Shown piece after piece: positions 17,319 to 24,322 of a DNA stretch of 34,209 nucleotides. The notes beneath the pieces were generated by a model, which was given only the letters and a program-made list of their open reading frames with translations, was not told the DNA's origin and did not search any database. How positions within the stretch are numbered: the first letter of the stretch is position 1; each line of letters starts with the position of its first letter. The DNA lies in the NCBI GenBank assembly GCA_964514575.1, contig CAZETJ010000007.1, positions 1-34,209 on the forward strand. The letters are read 5' to 3'. The DNA is from CAZETJ01 sp964514575. GTDB lineage: Bacteria; Patescibacteriota; Saccharimonadia; Saccharimonadales; UBA10212. Position numbers and translations under genes: made by a program.

Positions 17319-17735
17319 ATGGCGGAGAGTTGCAAAGAAAATTGTCCAATATTAGCAATGGCGCTTGGACAAAAAGAAACTTTGAGGTTTATAGATAAAA
17401 CGTCTCAGGAAAAGTACTTATCCACGCTTGACGTCATGCAGTCTGCTGGCCAAGTTACTGAGGGGAGCGAAGATCTTGCCTTGGCGATAGGACAAGAAGT
17501 TGCGGGAGTCTCCGACTTGGTAGAGAACATTGCGCCAGTCGTAGACGAACTCCGGGAAAATGCTGTCACACTATGCCCGGGGCTAGAAGTAAAAAGCGGG
17601 AGAACTACCGGAAGCTGCATCATAAAATGCGGTGGTTTTAGTGTACGCGCACTCACAAAGCTAGTTGAGTCCCAGACGACTTTGATCCGCACCGCAGAGT
17701 TGATTCATGACGGCCCGGATCCTAAAACTTCATAG
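17319..17735 (+). CDS. Unknown soluble protein
   Basis: A 138-residue protein from the ATG at 17319, chosen because AAGG lies 10 bases upstream; a GTG at 17313 is an in-frame alternative giving 140 residues. No family is recognised. The N-terminus has two spaced cysteines (SCKENCPI), followed by helical sequence rich in Glu, Ala and Leu, then two cysteines in SCIIKCGG near residue 105. The four cysteines could bind metal, but the spacing fits no known motif I can name. It is transcribed divergently from alaS and overlaps the 3' end of mnmA by 6 bases. Confidence 0.65.
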   Translation: MAESCKENCPILAMALGQKETLRFIDKTSQEKYLSTLDVMQSAGQVTEGSEDLALAIGQEVAGVSDLVENIAPVVDELRENAVTLCPGLEVKSGRTTGSCIIKCGGFSVRALTKLVESQTTLIRTAELIHDGPDPKTS

Positions 17736-18839
17736 ACTCACGATGCCGCCGCCGAGGCATTCGGAGTCGGCATAGAAAACGGCGGACTGGCCGGGCGTTA
17801 GAGCCCGGACTTCGTCTTCCAGTTCGGCGACCAGTTTAGAATTACTTAACCCCGCAGCAAAATCTTGATGCTCCGCAATCTGATTACCGACTGCTCCGCT
17901 CAGGATTTGCGGCGGGGTAAGGTTTTTTACTCGGATGAGTTTGGCGCGGTGGCGCATACGAACCATCAGTTTTTGGCTAGCAGTAGGCACGACGTTTATC
18001 CAATGAATATCCGCTAACTTGACTTCCCTGCCCCATAACTTTTCATCTTGCAGATCGGTTGTTACGTAAACTTCGTTCTTCTCCATATCTTTGCCAATCA
18101 CATAGTATGGCAAGCCACCGCCGACCTCCAGGCCATGGCGCTGGCCAATAGTATAGAAAATCGCGCCATCATGCTTGCCGATGACTTTGCCTTTTTGATC
18201 AATTACCTTGCCCGGCTTTTTATCGATGTACTGCTCCAAAAACTCCTTAATGCCGACTTTGCCGACAAAACATATGCCCATGCTTTCTTTCTTATCAGCC
18301 GTCACTAGCTTGTACTTTTTGGCCAGCTCCCTGACCTGCGGCTTGATTAAATCTCCCAGCGGGAAGATTGTCCGCTCAAGAGCATCTTTAGTGACCCGGC
18401 ACAAAAAATAGGTTTGGTCTTTATTGGAATCCTTTGCCACAAACAGGCGGCCATCTTTGGTTTTGGCATAGTGCCCTGTCGCCACAAGATCAGCGCCATC
18501 TTCCAGAGCTGTATCCAAAAACAATTTGAACTTGATCTCTTGGTTGCACATAATGTCCGGATTCGGCGTACGGCCGGCCTTGAATTCATCCAACATGTAG
18601 TCGACAACCTTGCGCTTATACTGCTTTTGAAAATCATAAACTTTAAAATCTATACCCAGCTGGACCGCCACTCGTTTGGCGTCAGCAAAATCTTCCTTCC
18701 ATGGACACGGCATGCCAGGCAAATCTTGCGTCCAGTTCTTCATATAGACGCCAACGACCTTAAAGCCTTGCTCTTTAAGCAAAGCCGCGCTGACGGAGCT
18801 ATCCACTCCGCCGGACAACCCGACGTACACCGTTTTCAT
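17730..18839 (-). CDS. mnmA: tRNA-specific 2-thiouridylase
   Basis: MnmA adds sulfur to U34 of tRNA Lys, Glu and Gln using ATP and sulfur passed on from a cysteine desulfurase. Its 369 residues match the family. The ATP-pyrophosphatase P-loop GLSGGVDSSVSAALLKE is at residues 8-24, the first catalytic Cys is in NPDIMCNQEIKF near 98, the second is in ESMGICFVGK near 193, and the central FYTIGQRHGLEVGGG and C-terminal AVFYADSECLGGGIV motifs are present. The cysteine desulfurase at 25155 is the likely sulfur donor; no Tus relay genes are seen here. An extended -10 exactly 7 bases before the ATG predicts a leaderless mRNA. Confidence 0.97.
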   Translation of the reverse strand: MKTVYVGLSGGVDSSVSAALLKEQGFKVVGVYMKNWTQDLPGMPCPWKEDFADAKRVAVQLGIDFKVYDFQKQYKRKVVDYMLDEFKAGRTPNPDIMCNQEIKFKLFLDTALEDGADLVATGHYAKTKDGRLFVAKDSNKDQTYFLCRVTKDALERTIFPLGDLIKPQVRELAKKYKLVTADKKESMGICFVGKVGIKEFLEQYIDKKPGKVIDQKGKVIGKHDGAIFYTIGQRHGLEVGGGLPYYVIGKDMEKNEVYVTTDLQDEKLWGREVKLADIHWINVVPTASQKLMVRMRHRAKLIRVKNLTPPQILSGAVGNQIAEHQDFAAGLSNSKLVAELEDEVRALTPGQSAVFYADSECLGGGIVSL

Positions 18840-18846
18840 TATCTAC

Positions 18847-18855
18847 ATTTTAACA
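18847..18855 (-). promoter_or_regulatory. Extended -10 promoter of mnmA
   Basis: TGTTAAAAT on the minus strand, 7 bases before the mnmA ATG. The geometry is the same as at alaS and predicts a leaderless transcript. Confidence 0.65.
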
Positions 18856-18879
18856 AATTTACAGAGGTGAGGGTAAAGT

Positions 18880-19143
18880 TTAATCTGACCAACTAGCTAT
18901 AACTTCTTCGTTGTAAGCCCTAACTACAGCTTCTGGGTAATGAGCATTGCTATAAAGGACCCTTCCGGCTTCAAGGTCGGCCTGCCTATCACCTCTATAT
19001 GCCAATCGCATAATGAACCTACTAGCTCGACCCTTAGACTCGTATTCTTTCCCGAGATGATAAAGGCCTTCTCGCCACTCACTATAGCCTGCCATAAAAT
19101 CTCTCGTCGATGATGTACGCTGTTTCTCCAGCCCGCTGTCCAT
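18880..19143 (-). CDS. Small unknown protein
   Basis: An 87-residue soluble protein without recognised domain. It is rich in Arg, Glu, Tyr and Ala and predicted helical (REGLYHLGKEYESKGRASRF, then RQADLEAGRVLYSNAHYPEA). It follows atpC by 14 bases but has its own TATAAT box 6 bases before the ATG, so it may be read both from the atp operon and alone. Function unknown. Confidence 0.6.
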   Translation of the reverse strand: MDSGLEKQRTSSTRDFMAGYSEWREGLYHLGKEYESKGRASRFIMRLAYRGDRQADLEAGRVLYSNAHYPEAVVRAYNEEVIASWSD

Positions 19144-19149
19144 GCGGAT

Positions 19150-19155
19150 ATTATA
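19150..19155 (-). promoter_or_regulatory. -10 box of the 87-residue gene
   Basis: TATAAT on the minus strand, 6 bases before the ATG at 19143 and located in the 14-base gap after atpC. Predicts a leaderless start. Confidence 0.5.
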
Positions 19156-19157
19156 TG

Positions 19158-19412
19158 TTAGATATCTAAAAAGACGGTGACTTTGTCGGCCTTCACATGG
19201 ATCACGCCCTGCTCCACCGGTAATTTAAAATCGGTGTTTTGAGGCGTGTGAACTGTAATCGTACACGGCACTAGCAGGCTCATGAAATTTTTGTGCTGAG
19301 GCAATACATCGAACGGCCCCGTGCCATTGACAGCGCTCAGGCTATGGGCCTGGCCTTCGAAATACGTCTGAAAGGGCGTGTAGATTTTGACGGACATTAG
19401 TTCTTCGGGCAT
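19158..19412 (-). CDS. atpC: F1 ATP synthase epsilon subunit, beta domain only
   Basis: An 84-residue epsilon subunit. It contains the N-terminal beta-sandwich (MSVKIYTPFQTYFEGQAHSLSAVNGTGPFDVLPQHKNFMSLLVPC), which binds gamma and the c ring, and ends after VEQGVIHVKADKVTVFLDI. The C-terminal helical hairpin found in the 130-140 residue bacterial subunit is missing; in E. coli that part inserts into the rotor and inhibits hydrolysis. It is the last gene of the atp operon, 5 bases after atpD, with GGGAG in the atpD stop region serving as ribosome site. Confidence 0.88.
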   Translation of the reverse strand: MPEELMSVKIYTPFQTYFEGQAHSLSAVNGTGPFDVLPQHKNFMSLLVPCTITVHTPQNTDFKLPVEQGVIHVKADKVTVFLDI

Positions 19413-19417
19413 GACGT

Positions 19418-20728
19418 TTAGCTCCCGCTAGCTAGGATGGCTTCAACGCCGGCAAGTGTTTGATCACGGGGAATATACTCGCCCTTACGGCCGGTGTCTT
19501 TTTCGGTCACAAAGGTGTTCTGGGAGAAAAAGTTAATCAGCTGGGTAGCTTTGCTAAAGTCCAGCCTGTCCTGAGCCGAAAGTTCATTTTCACCAATGAT
19601 GGCGATGATACTTTTAAGTGACTGGTGTTTTTGCAGCAAGGCCTGGACTTGAACGCTCAAATTATAATGGCGCTCACCTACAATGTCCGGTGCCAGCAAA
19701 CTGGAGCTAGTGCGAATAAGATCTACCGCTGGGCGAATGCCTTCCTCGGCCACTGAGCGAGACAGCACAATGGTACCATCCAGCTCGTGCTGGATCATCT
19801 GTACGGCTGGGTCGCTCATATCGTCGGCTGGCACATAGATAGTCTCGACGGCCGTGATAGAGCCATTCTCGTTAGAACTTAGCCTGTCCTCCAGAAGTTT
19901 TACGTCAGAAAAAATCGTTGGTTCATAGCCGCCCTCGCTCGGGATTTGGCCCAGGATCGTTGATAGCTCGTTACGGGCTTGGACGTAGCGATACATATTG
20001 TCGGCAAAAAACAGAATGTCCTTTTTTTCCTGATCTCGGAAGTGCTCGGCAGCTGCCACGGCCGTCAGGCCAACCAGGACGCGCTGGGCTGGGTTCTGGT
20101 CCATCTGGCCAAAGTACATGACAGTGTTCTTGAGTAGATCGCCAGCCTTGAGCGTTTCATAAAGTTCTTGGCCTTCGCGGATACGCTCGCCAATACCAGT
20201 AAAGAAGCTGAGGCCCTGGCCGCTCTTAGCAACATTATGGATCAGCTCCATGGTTAGCACGGTCTTACCAACGCCAGCACCGCCGATAATCCCAATTTTG
20301 CGGCCTTTAACAAACGGTGTCAGAAAATCGATAACCTTGATGCCGGTTTCAAGCAGCTCATTTTTTGCCGTTTTGAAAGACGTGCTGCGAGCGGCCATTT
20401 GCATAATGTTCTTGTGTGGCAAGTTGTCGCCAACGGGCTGGCCGTCCAACGGATGGCCCATGGCGTCAAAGACCCGACCGATAGTGCTTTGCCCGACCGG
20501 AATCTCAATGCCTTTGCCGGTACGTTCGACGCCCATATTTTTTTGCAGAGAGCGGTCAGCATTAATGTTGATGCAGACGGCGATGTTATTGTCTATCAAA
20601 TGGTCTACGAGCAGCTGGCCCTTCTTGGGGCTGGAGGCTATTAAAACTTCGCCGCTGTCTGGCAGATCGCTATCGAACTGTATCTCAACAATCAAGTCGC
20701 GAATGGACAGAATAGATCCAGCGCTCAT
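19418..20728 (-). CDS. atpD: F1 ATP synthase beta subunit
   Basis: The catalytic subunit. At 436 residues it is slightly shorter than usual (about 460). Walker A is GGAGVGKTVLTMEL near residue 149, the catalytic Glu is in GIGERIREGQELYE, and Walker B is ILFFADNMYRYVQARNELS (FIDN is usual, FADN here). The site therefore looks active. The DELSEED-type segment reads ENELSAQDRLD, with less acidic charge than the classical loop, and the C-terminal end is shortened. The start ATG overlaps the stop of the 37-codon frame before it; GGAGG lies 8 bases upstream and is part of an inverted-repeat stem. Confidence 0.95.
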   Translation of the reverse strand: MSAGSILSIRDLIVEIQFDSDLPDSGEVLIASSPKKGQLLVDHLIDNNIAVCININADRSLQKNMGVERTGKGIEIPVGQSTIGRVFDAMGHPLDGQPVGDNLPHKNIMQMAARSTSFKTAKNELLETGIKVIDFLTPFVKGRKIGIIGGAGVGKTVLTMELIHNVAKSGQGLSFFTGIGERIREGQELYETLKAGDLLKNTVMYFGQMDQNPAQRVLVGLTAVAAAEHFRDQEKKDILFFADNMYRYVQARNELSTILGQIPSEGGYEPTIFSDVKLLEDRLSSNENGSITAVETIYVPADDMSDPAVQMIQHELDGTIVLSRSVAEEGIRPAVDLIRTSSSLLAPDIVGERHYNLSVQVQALLQKHQSLKSIIAIIGENELSAQDRLDFSKATQLINFFSQNTFVTEKDTGRKGEYIPRDQTLAGVEAILASGS

Positions 20729-20838
20729 CCCGTTAGACCTCCATAAAGTTTAGGTAGATCATGGAGTGATTGAAACAAGCACTGGCCTTCAGACGTCAAC
20801 CAAAGACTATAAGTTAAGTGGAGTCTAACGGGACTCAT
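20725..20838 (-). CDS. 37-residue microgene B between atpG and atpD
   Basis: A complete 37-codon frame that exactly bridges the gap between atpG and atpD. Its ATG (20836-20838) overlaps the atpG stop as ATGA, and its TGA (20725-20727) overlaps the atpD ATG in the same way. The peptide begins MSPVR, has LTSEG at 14-18, QSL at 23-25, PKL at 29-31 and ends LTG. It is a gap-free homologue (14 of 37 identical) of the frame between atpA and atpG. No domain, signal or transmembrane helix is recognised. The DNA ends form an inverted repeat, so a non-coding role is also possible. The frame is too short for ordinary gene callers. Confidence 0.6.
   Translation of the reverse strand: MSPVRLHLTYSLWLTSEGQCLFQSLHDLPKLYGGLTG
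20729..20834 (-). repeat. 106-base inter-cistron element B with inverted ends
   Basis: In transcript sense the element starts GTCCCGTTAGAC and ends GTCTAACGGG. The 10-bp perfect stem continues with TCC/GGA after one bulged base and contains the GGAGG ribosome site of atpD. Its length equals that of element A to the base, and both carry ACGTCTGAA at positions 39-47 and TTCAA at 61-65. The copies of ATGAG on either side look like a 5-bp duplication. Confidence 0.8.
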
Positions 20839-21683
20839 GCTTGCTTCCTTCTGAGGCCGTTAATGACCTCCTTGGCGCGTTCGTCTTTTAGCCAGCGGTG
20901 GGCCTGGTTGTAACTGGTGCGTAATCCCCGGAAAGACTCGTCAGCTTTATCCCGAGCGGCATGCATCGCCCGGAAACGGCTGGCATACTGGGCCAGCTTG
21001 GAATCTAGGATAATCTGGCCCAACATAATACTAACCATAGAGCGCTCCAAGTGGTCGACGACAGCCAATGTGCTTGGTTCGAAAATATAAGTCCGCTCTG
21101 AAATTGTGTCTTCTGTTTCCTTGACGTTCTCACCCATTTCGGTCACCAGAGCGCTCATTTGAATATAACGGACTTCCTGGCGGGTCAGCGAGACGTAGGC
21201 CGGATAATAAACTACCGTCGACTTGTACTGCGGGATTAGCGCCACCAGCGGCTGGACGTTAAAGTTGCGATCGGCAGATGGCAAACGGAAGCTGCGAACG
21301 TAGTGCACTCCGGCGTGGAGCAGCTGCATAGCGCCGTGCGAACCAATAACGACAACGTCGAACTGGTTGGGGTCGTAAGCTTCCAACGCGGCAGCTACCA
21401 CTCGCTGGTCGATGTCTCCGCTAAAGCTGCCCTCGGCCGTAATAAGGATTAAAAGCTCCTTGTTAATCGGCCGCAGGCCGGCTTTACGGCCAAAGTTGAA
21501 GTCTTTGCTGACCCTGATTTGGCTATAAATGCGCCAAAGCTCATCGAAGAATTGCTGGCTGGCCAATACCTGGTCTTTAATTTGGGAAATATGCATGCTG
21601 GCAATGCCCTCAAAGGCTCCGGTCAGTTCTACGACGGTGGACATCGTATCGCGTTCGCGGGCAATTTCGGTTAAGCGCCTCAT
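20835..21683 (-). CDS. atpG: F1 ATP synthase gamma subunit
   Basis: The central rotor stalk, 282 residues. It is divergent: the N-terminal helix is MRRLTEIARERDTMSTVVEL in place of the usual IRRRIxSVKNTxKITKAMxMV. The Rossmann-like middle (ELLILITAEGSFSGDIDQRV, close to the usual LCGGLN region, then FDVVVIGSHGAMQLL) and C-terminal helix (DSKLAQYASRFRAMHAARDKADE, LRTSYNQAHRWLKDERAKEVING) are clear. Its ATG overlaps the stop of microgene A and its stop overlaps the start of microgene B. The start has only a weak GAGG site, partly inside the inverted-repeat stem. Confidence 0.9.
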   Translation of the reverse strand: MRRLTEIARERDTMSTVVELTGAFEGIASMHISQIKDQVLASQQFFDELWRIYSQIRVSKDFNFGRKAGLRPINKELLILITAEGSFSGDIDQRVVAAALEAYDPNQFDVVVIGSHGAMQLLHAGVHYVRSFRLPSADRNFNVQPLVALIPQYKSTVVYYPAYVSLTRQEVRYIQMSALVTEMGENVKETEDTISERTYIFEPSTLAVVDHLERSMVSIMLGQIILDSKLAQYASRFRAMHAARDKADESFRGLRTSYNQAHRWLKDERAKEVINGLRRKQA

Positions 21684-21793
21684 CCCGTTAGAACCTCACT
21701 CAATCTTCTTGGTTTGGTTAACGTTTGAAGTGCAAAGGAGGATTCAGACGTTACAATTCTCATGGCCGCCTCCTGGGTTCTAACGGGACTCAT
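21680..21793 (-). CDS. 37-residue microgene A between atpA and atpG
   Basis: A 37-codon frame that exactly fills the gap between atpA and atpG. Its ATG (21791-21793) overlaps the atpA stop as ATGA, and its TGA (21680-21682) overlaps the atpG ATG. The peptide begins MSPVR, has VTSES at 14-18, QTL at 23-25, RRL at 29-31 and ends LTG. It aligns without gaps to microgene B: 14 identities plus conservative pairs V/L, L/F, T/S and R/K. An internal ATG at codon 11 is preceded by AGGAGG five bases upstream, so a 27-residue product could start independently. Conserved Leu 25 and Leu 31 use different codons in the two copies, which hints at selection on the peptide. Confidence 0.6.
   Translation of the reverse strand: MSPVRTQEAAMRIVTSESSFALQTLTKPRRLSEVLTG
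21684..21789 (-). repeat. 106-base inter-cistron element A with inverted ends
   Basis: In transcript sense it starts GTCCCGTTAGAACC and ends GGTTCTAACGGG, a perfect 12-bp inverted repeat. A second possible stem pairs AGGAGG (positions 16-21) with CCTCCT (49-54). Folding would place the atpA stop and the atpG start side by side at the base of the stem. ATGAG occurs on both sides. Confidence 0.8.
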
Positions 21794-23220
21794 GTGCGAG
21801 CTCCTACAAAATTGGCCTTAAGGTTAGCCAGTACTTGGTCATAATCTTCAGCTTTTTTGATAAGAGACGCATTATCGGCAGCCATCTTTTTTAGTTGGGC
21901 TATATCAACGGCGGCGTTAACTGTATCATCCAAGACAATATCCAGCATTAGCTGTTGTGCCGGCAGGCTGTAGCTTTCGCCTGGAATTTGGTTAAGCAAT
22001 TGGCGCAATTTTTGTCCGCGGACCAAATCGGCCTGGGCGGCTGGAGCCAGTTCGGCACCAAAGTGCGAGAACTCCAAAGCTTGGTTATAGGCAGTTAATG
22101 AACGCAGGCTGCGGCCACTCTGGGCCTTCTGGCGATCACTGTGGCCGCGGGCGCCAACACGCGTAACTGACAAACCGCTAGATATCGCCGGCCTGAGCCC
22201 ATCGCGAAAGACTTGCATGTCTAATATCCACTGGCCGTCAGTAATAGACATGATGTTGGTCGGCAAATACGCTGTAATATCGCCACTGTCGGCCATAACG
22301 ATCGGGATGGCGGTTAAATGTTTGCCGGTTTTTTTAAGCCGGCCGGCGCGCTCTAAAAGGGAGCTGTGGGCGTGGAACATATCGCCCGGATAGCTATCGC
22401 GTCCCGGGCTGACGCCGGACAGCAAGGATATCTCACGATAGGCGTGGGCATGGCTGGTAAGGTCATCGTAGATGACCAGAGCATCCTGCCCTACCGACTG
22501 CCACAAATATTCGCCCATGGCGCAGCCTATATAAGGTGCCAGGTAAGAAGCCACCAACGAATCAAAAATTGTCGAGACGATGACGATGCTTTTTTGCATT
22601 GCGCCGTTATCGGTCAAACGGGTCAGTAGCGTGTCGATGTCCGATCGCCGCTTGGCGATCATGACGTAAATAACAACTTGGTCAGTATTTTTTTGATTAA
22701 TCGCGATTTGGGTCGCCAAAGTGGATTTGCCGGATTTACTATCACCAAGCAACGCCAAGCGTTGGCCGCGGACAATTGGAAACAACGCGTCAACAGAAGT
22801 GACTCCGGTTTCTAGTAACTGCGAAAGGCCTTCGCGTTCATAGATTGGCGGAGCACCGTTAAAAACCGGCCAGGTATTATCAGCAGCGATGACGCCTTTA
22901 CCGTCCAGCGGTTCGCCAGTTACGGAAATTACCCGGCCAATAAAATCTTTGCCAACCTTGGTCATCAATTCAGTTTGTTGAACAACTACTAGAGAGCCAA
23001 CGCTGATAGTTTGGACTCCTAGATGCAGGATCAAGACCTTGTCTTCCAGGATGTGCTGGACGAAGCCTTTAGAGCCATCATCAAAATTAACCAGCGCGTG
23101 GATATTGACTGGCTGCAGCCCCTTAACGGTGACTAAAAAGTTGTCGACAGCCGTAACTTCGCCAACTGGTTGGCCGGCATCAACAAACCGCTGGAAGTGC
23201 TGGCCGGTTTGCTCGGTCAT
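21790..23220 (-). CDS. atpA: F1 ATP synthase alpha subunit
   Basis: The non-catalytic nucleotide-binding subunit, 476 residues (usually 500-510). The N-terminus is short and begins near the beta-barrel (GEVTAVDNFLVTVKGLQPV). The P-loop is GDSKSGKSTLATQ near residue 158 (GDRQTGKT is usual). ALVIYDDLTSHAHAYREISLL, SPGRDSYPGDMFHAHSSLLERAG and the arginine-finger region AISSGLSVTRVGARGHSDRQK are intact, so the catalytic interface should work. It overlaps atpH by 4 bases (ATGA) and is followed by microgene A. Confidence 0.95.
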   Translation of the reverse strand: MTEQTGQHFQRFVDAGQPVGEVTAVDNFLVTVKGLQPVNIHALVNFDDGSKGFVQHILEDKVLILHLGVQTISVGSLVVVQQTELMTKVGKDFIGRVISVTGEPLDGKGVIAADNTWPVFNGAPPIYEREGLSQLLETGVTSVDALFPIVRGQRLALLGDSKSGKSTLATQIAINQKNTDQVVIYVMIAKRRSDIDTLLTRLTDNGAMQKSIVIVSTIFDSLVASYLAPYIGCAMGEYLWQSVGQDALVIYDDLTSHAHAYREISLLSGVSPGRDSYPGDMFHAHSSLLERAGRLKKTGKHLTAIPIVMADSGDITAYLPTNIMSITDGQWILDMQVFRDGLRPAISSGLSVTRVGARGHSDRQKAQSGRSLRSLTAYNQALEFSHFGAELAPAAQADLVRGQKLRQLLNQIPGESYSLPAQQLMLDIVLDDTVNAAVDIAQLKKMAADNASLIKKAEDYDQVLANLKANFVGART

Positions 23221-23699
23221 TTAACCGCTCCAGAGACTAGGCCCAAGAGCATCGGACCTTGTTTGCGAAGCTTGGCTCGAATACTCATGTCAAATAGTTG
23301 GTTGGGCGTGCGCAGTACGCAGCCAGCTGCAATCGACGGCTGGAGGCCGATCGACAGCAAAGTATTTGGGTTAATGTTGTCCCGAAACCAAGCCACAATT
23401 TTCTCCAGGGCTTTAGGCGACGGCTCGCTAGCAAAACTAAGGTGCATTGATGGAGCATTTTTTAGCAGTTCACTAAGGGTTGCAGTCAGTTTCTTCCGTT
23501 CTGCTGCTTCTAATAAATTGAGGTTGTTATTCCTGGCCAAATCGCCCAGCAACTGACCAATGCGCGGCTGAGCAGAATCCGCGCTAGCCGTTCCACGGGC
23601 TGCTGCCGACACGAAATAATCGTCCAGCTGGGCCAGTTCACGGACTAAACGACGAACCTCGGCCGAGCCGACCACGCCTACCGTCAGTTTAAGTTCCAT
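23217..23699 (-). CDS. atpH: F1 ATP synthase delta subunit
   Basis: A 160-residue peripheral-stalk subunit linking F1 to subunit b. Similarity is at the family pattern level: a helical N-terminal domain, then the C-terminal strand region in which SIGLQPSIAAGCVLRTPNQLFDMSIRAKLRKQ corresponds to the IDPSLIGGxxxRxGDxxxDxSxxxxLxxL motif. Position between atpF and atpA, with an 11-base overlap on one side and a 4-base overlap on the other, supports the call. Confidence 0.87.
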   Translation of the reverse strand: MELKLTVGVVGSAEVRRLVRELAQLDDYFVSAAARGTASADSAQPRIGQLLGDLARNNNLNLLEAAERKKLTATLSELLKNAPSMHLSFASEPSPKALEKIVAWFRDNINPNTLLSIGLQPSIAAGCVLRTPNQLFDMSIRAKLRKQGPMLLGLVSGAVK

Positions 23700-24309
23700 T
23701 TTTTATGTCCTCTAGAATAGCCGGCTTGTTGGCCTCTAGCTCGGCCAGTATATAATCCAGCTGATCGGACAGATCAATCTGGTCGCCAATCGCCGCCAAA
23801 ACATAATGGTTAATGATGCTGGCCATGCTTTTTTCGAACTGCTCTAAAATGTGTTTCTTTTGAGCTTCAGCTTGGGTGGCCATCTGGGTCTCCATAAATT
23901 GGCGCTGCTGGTCAATCGTCGTAATGGTCTTTTCGATTGAGCCAACGGCAATTTGTTTGGCGTCAGCTATACTCTGTTCGTACTTTTTGAACTCTACCTG
24001 CAGAGTGCGGGTAATTTCAGTCCTCATATAATCGTTCAACTGGGTGGTGGTTTGACGCAGATCTTGCTGAAGAAAGGTGGCGTTCTCGCCAATAATTTTT
24101 TCAAAATGCAGCCGCCCGCGGTTACGCAGCTCCTCTCGGAAGTTCTCGTCAAAAATGTGCTCAACATCTGTGTTAGCGGCCGCTTCCAGACCGGCCTTAA
24201 CCTGGTGTGAGCCTTTGCCCGACTTGCCGATTCTTATTGCCAACCACACAAAAGCCGCTGTAGCGCTGGCCAGCGTCCCGACGATTAGTATTAGCCCACC
24301 CGTGTTCAT
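23689..24309 (-). CDS. atpF: ATP synthase b subunit
   Basis: A 206-residue stator subunit with one N-terminal transmembrane helix (GLILIVGTLASATAAFVWLAIRIG, residues 4-27) and a long charged helix typical of the b dimer (NRGRLHFEKIIGENATFLQQDL and on through QRQFMETQMATQAEAQKKHIL). It is somewhat longer than the usual 156-180 residues, and the tail ends LDYILAELEANKPAILEDIKNG. It is 13 bases after the c-like gene and overlaps atpH by 11 bases. Confidence 0.85.
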   Translation of the reverse strand: MNTGGLILIVGTLASATAAFVWLAIRIGKSGKGSHQVKAGLEAAANTDVEHIFDENFREELRNRGRLHFEKIIGENATFLQQDLRQTTTQLNDYMRTEITRTLQVEFKKYEQSIADAKQIAVGSIEKTITTIDQQRQFMETQMATQAEAQKKHILEQFEKSMASIINHYVLAAIGDQIDLSDQLDYILAELEANKPAILEDIKNGT

Positions 24310-24322
24310 TATTTATTTACTC

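Noticed and set aside
20729..21789. Self-splicing intron or known ribozyme in the two 106-base gaps
   Set aside because: They are too short for group I or II introns and show no hammerhead, twister or HDV core that I can recognise. Each gap is fully explained by a 37-codon frame plus inverted ends.
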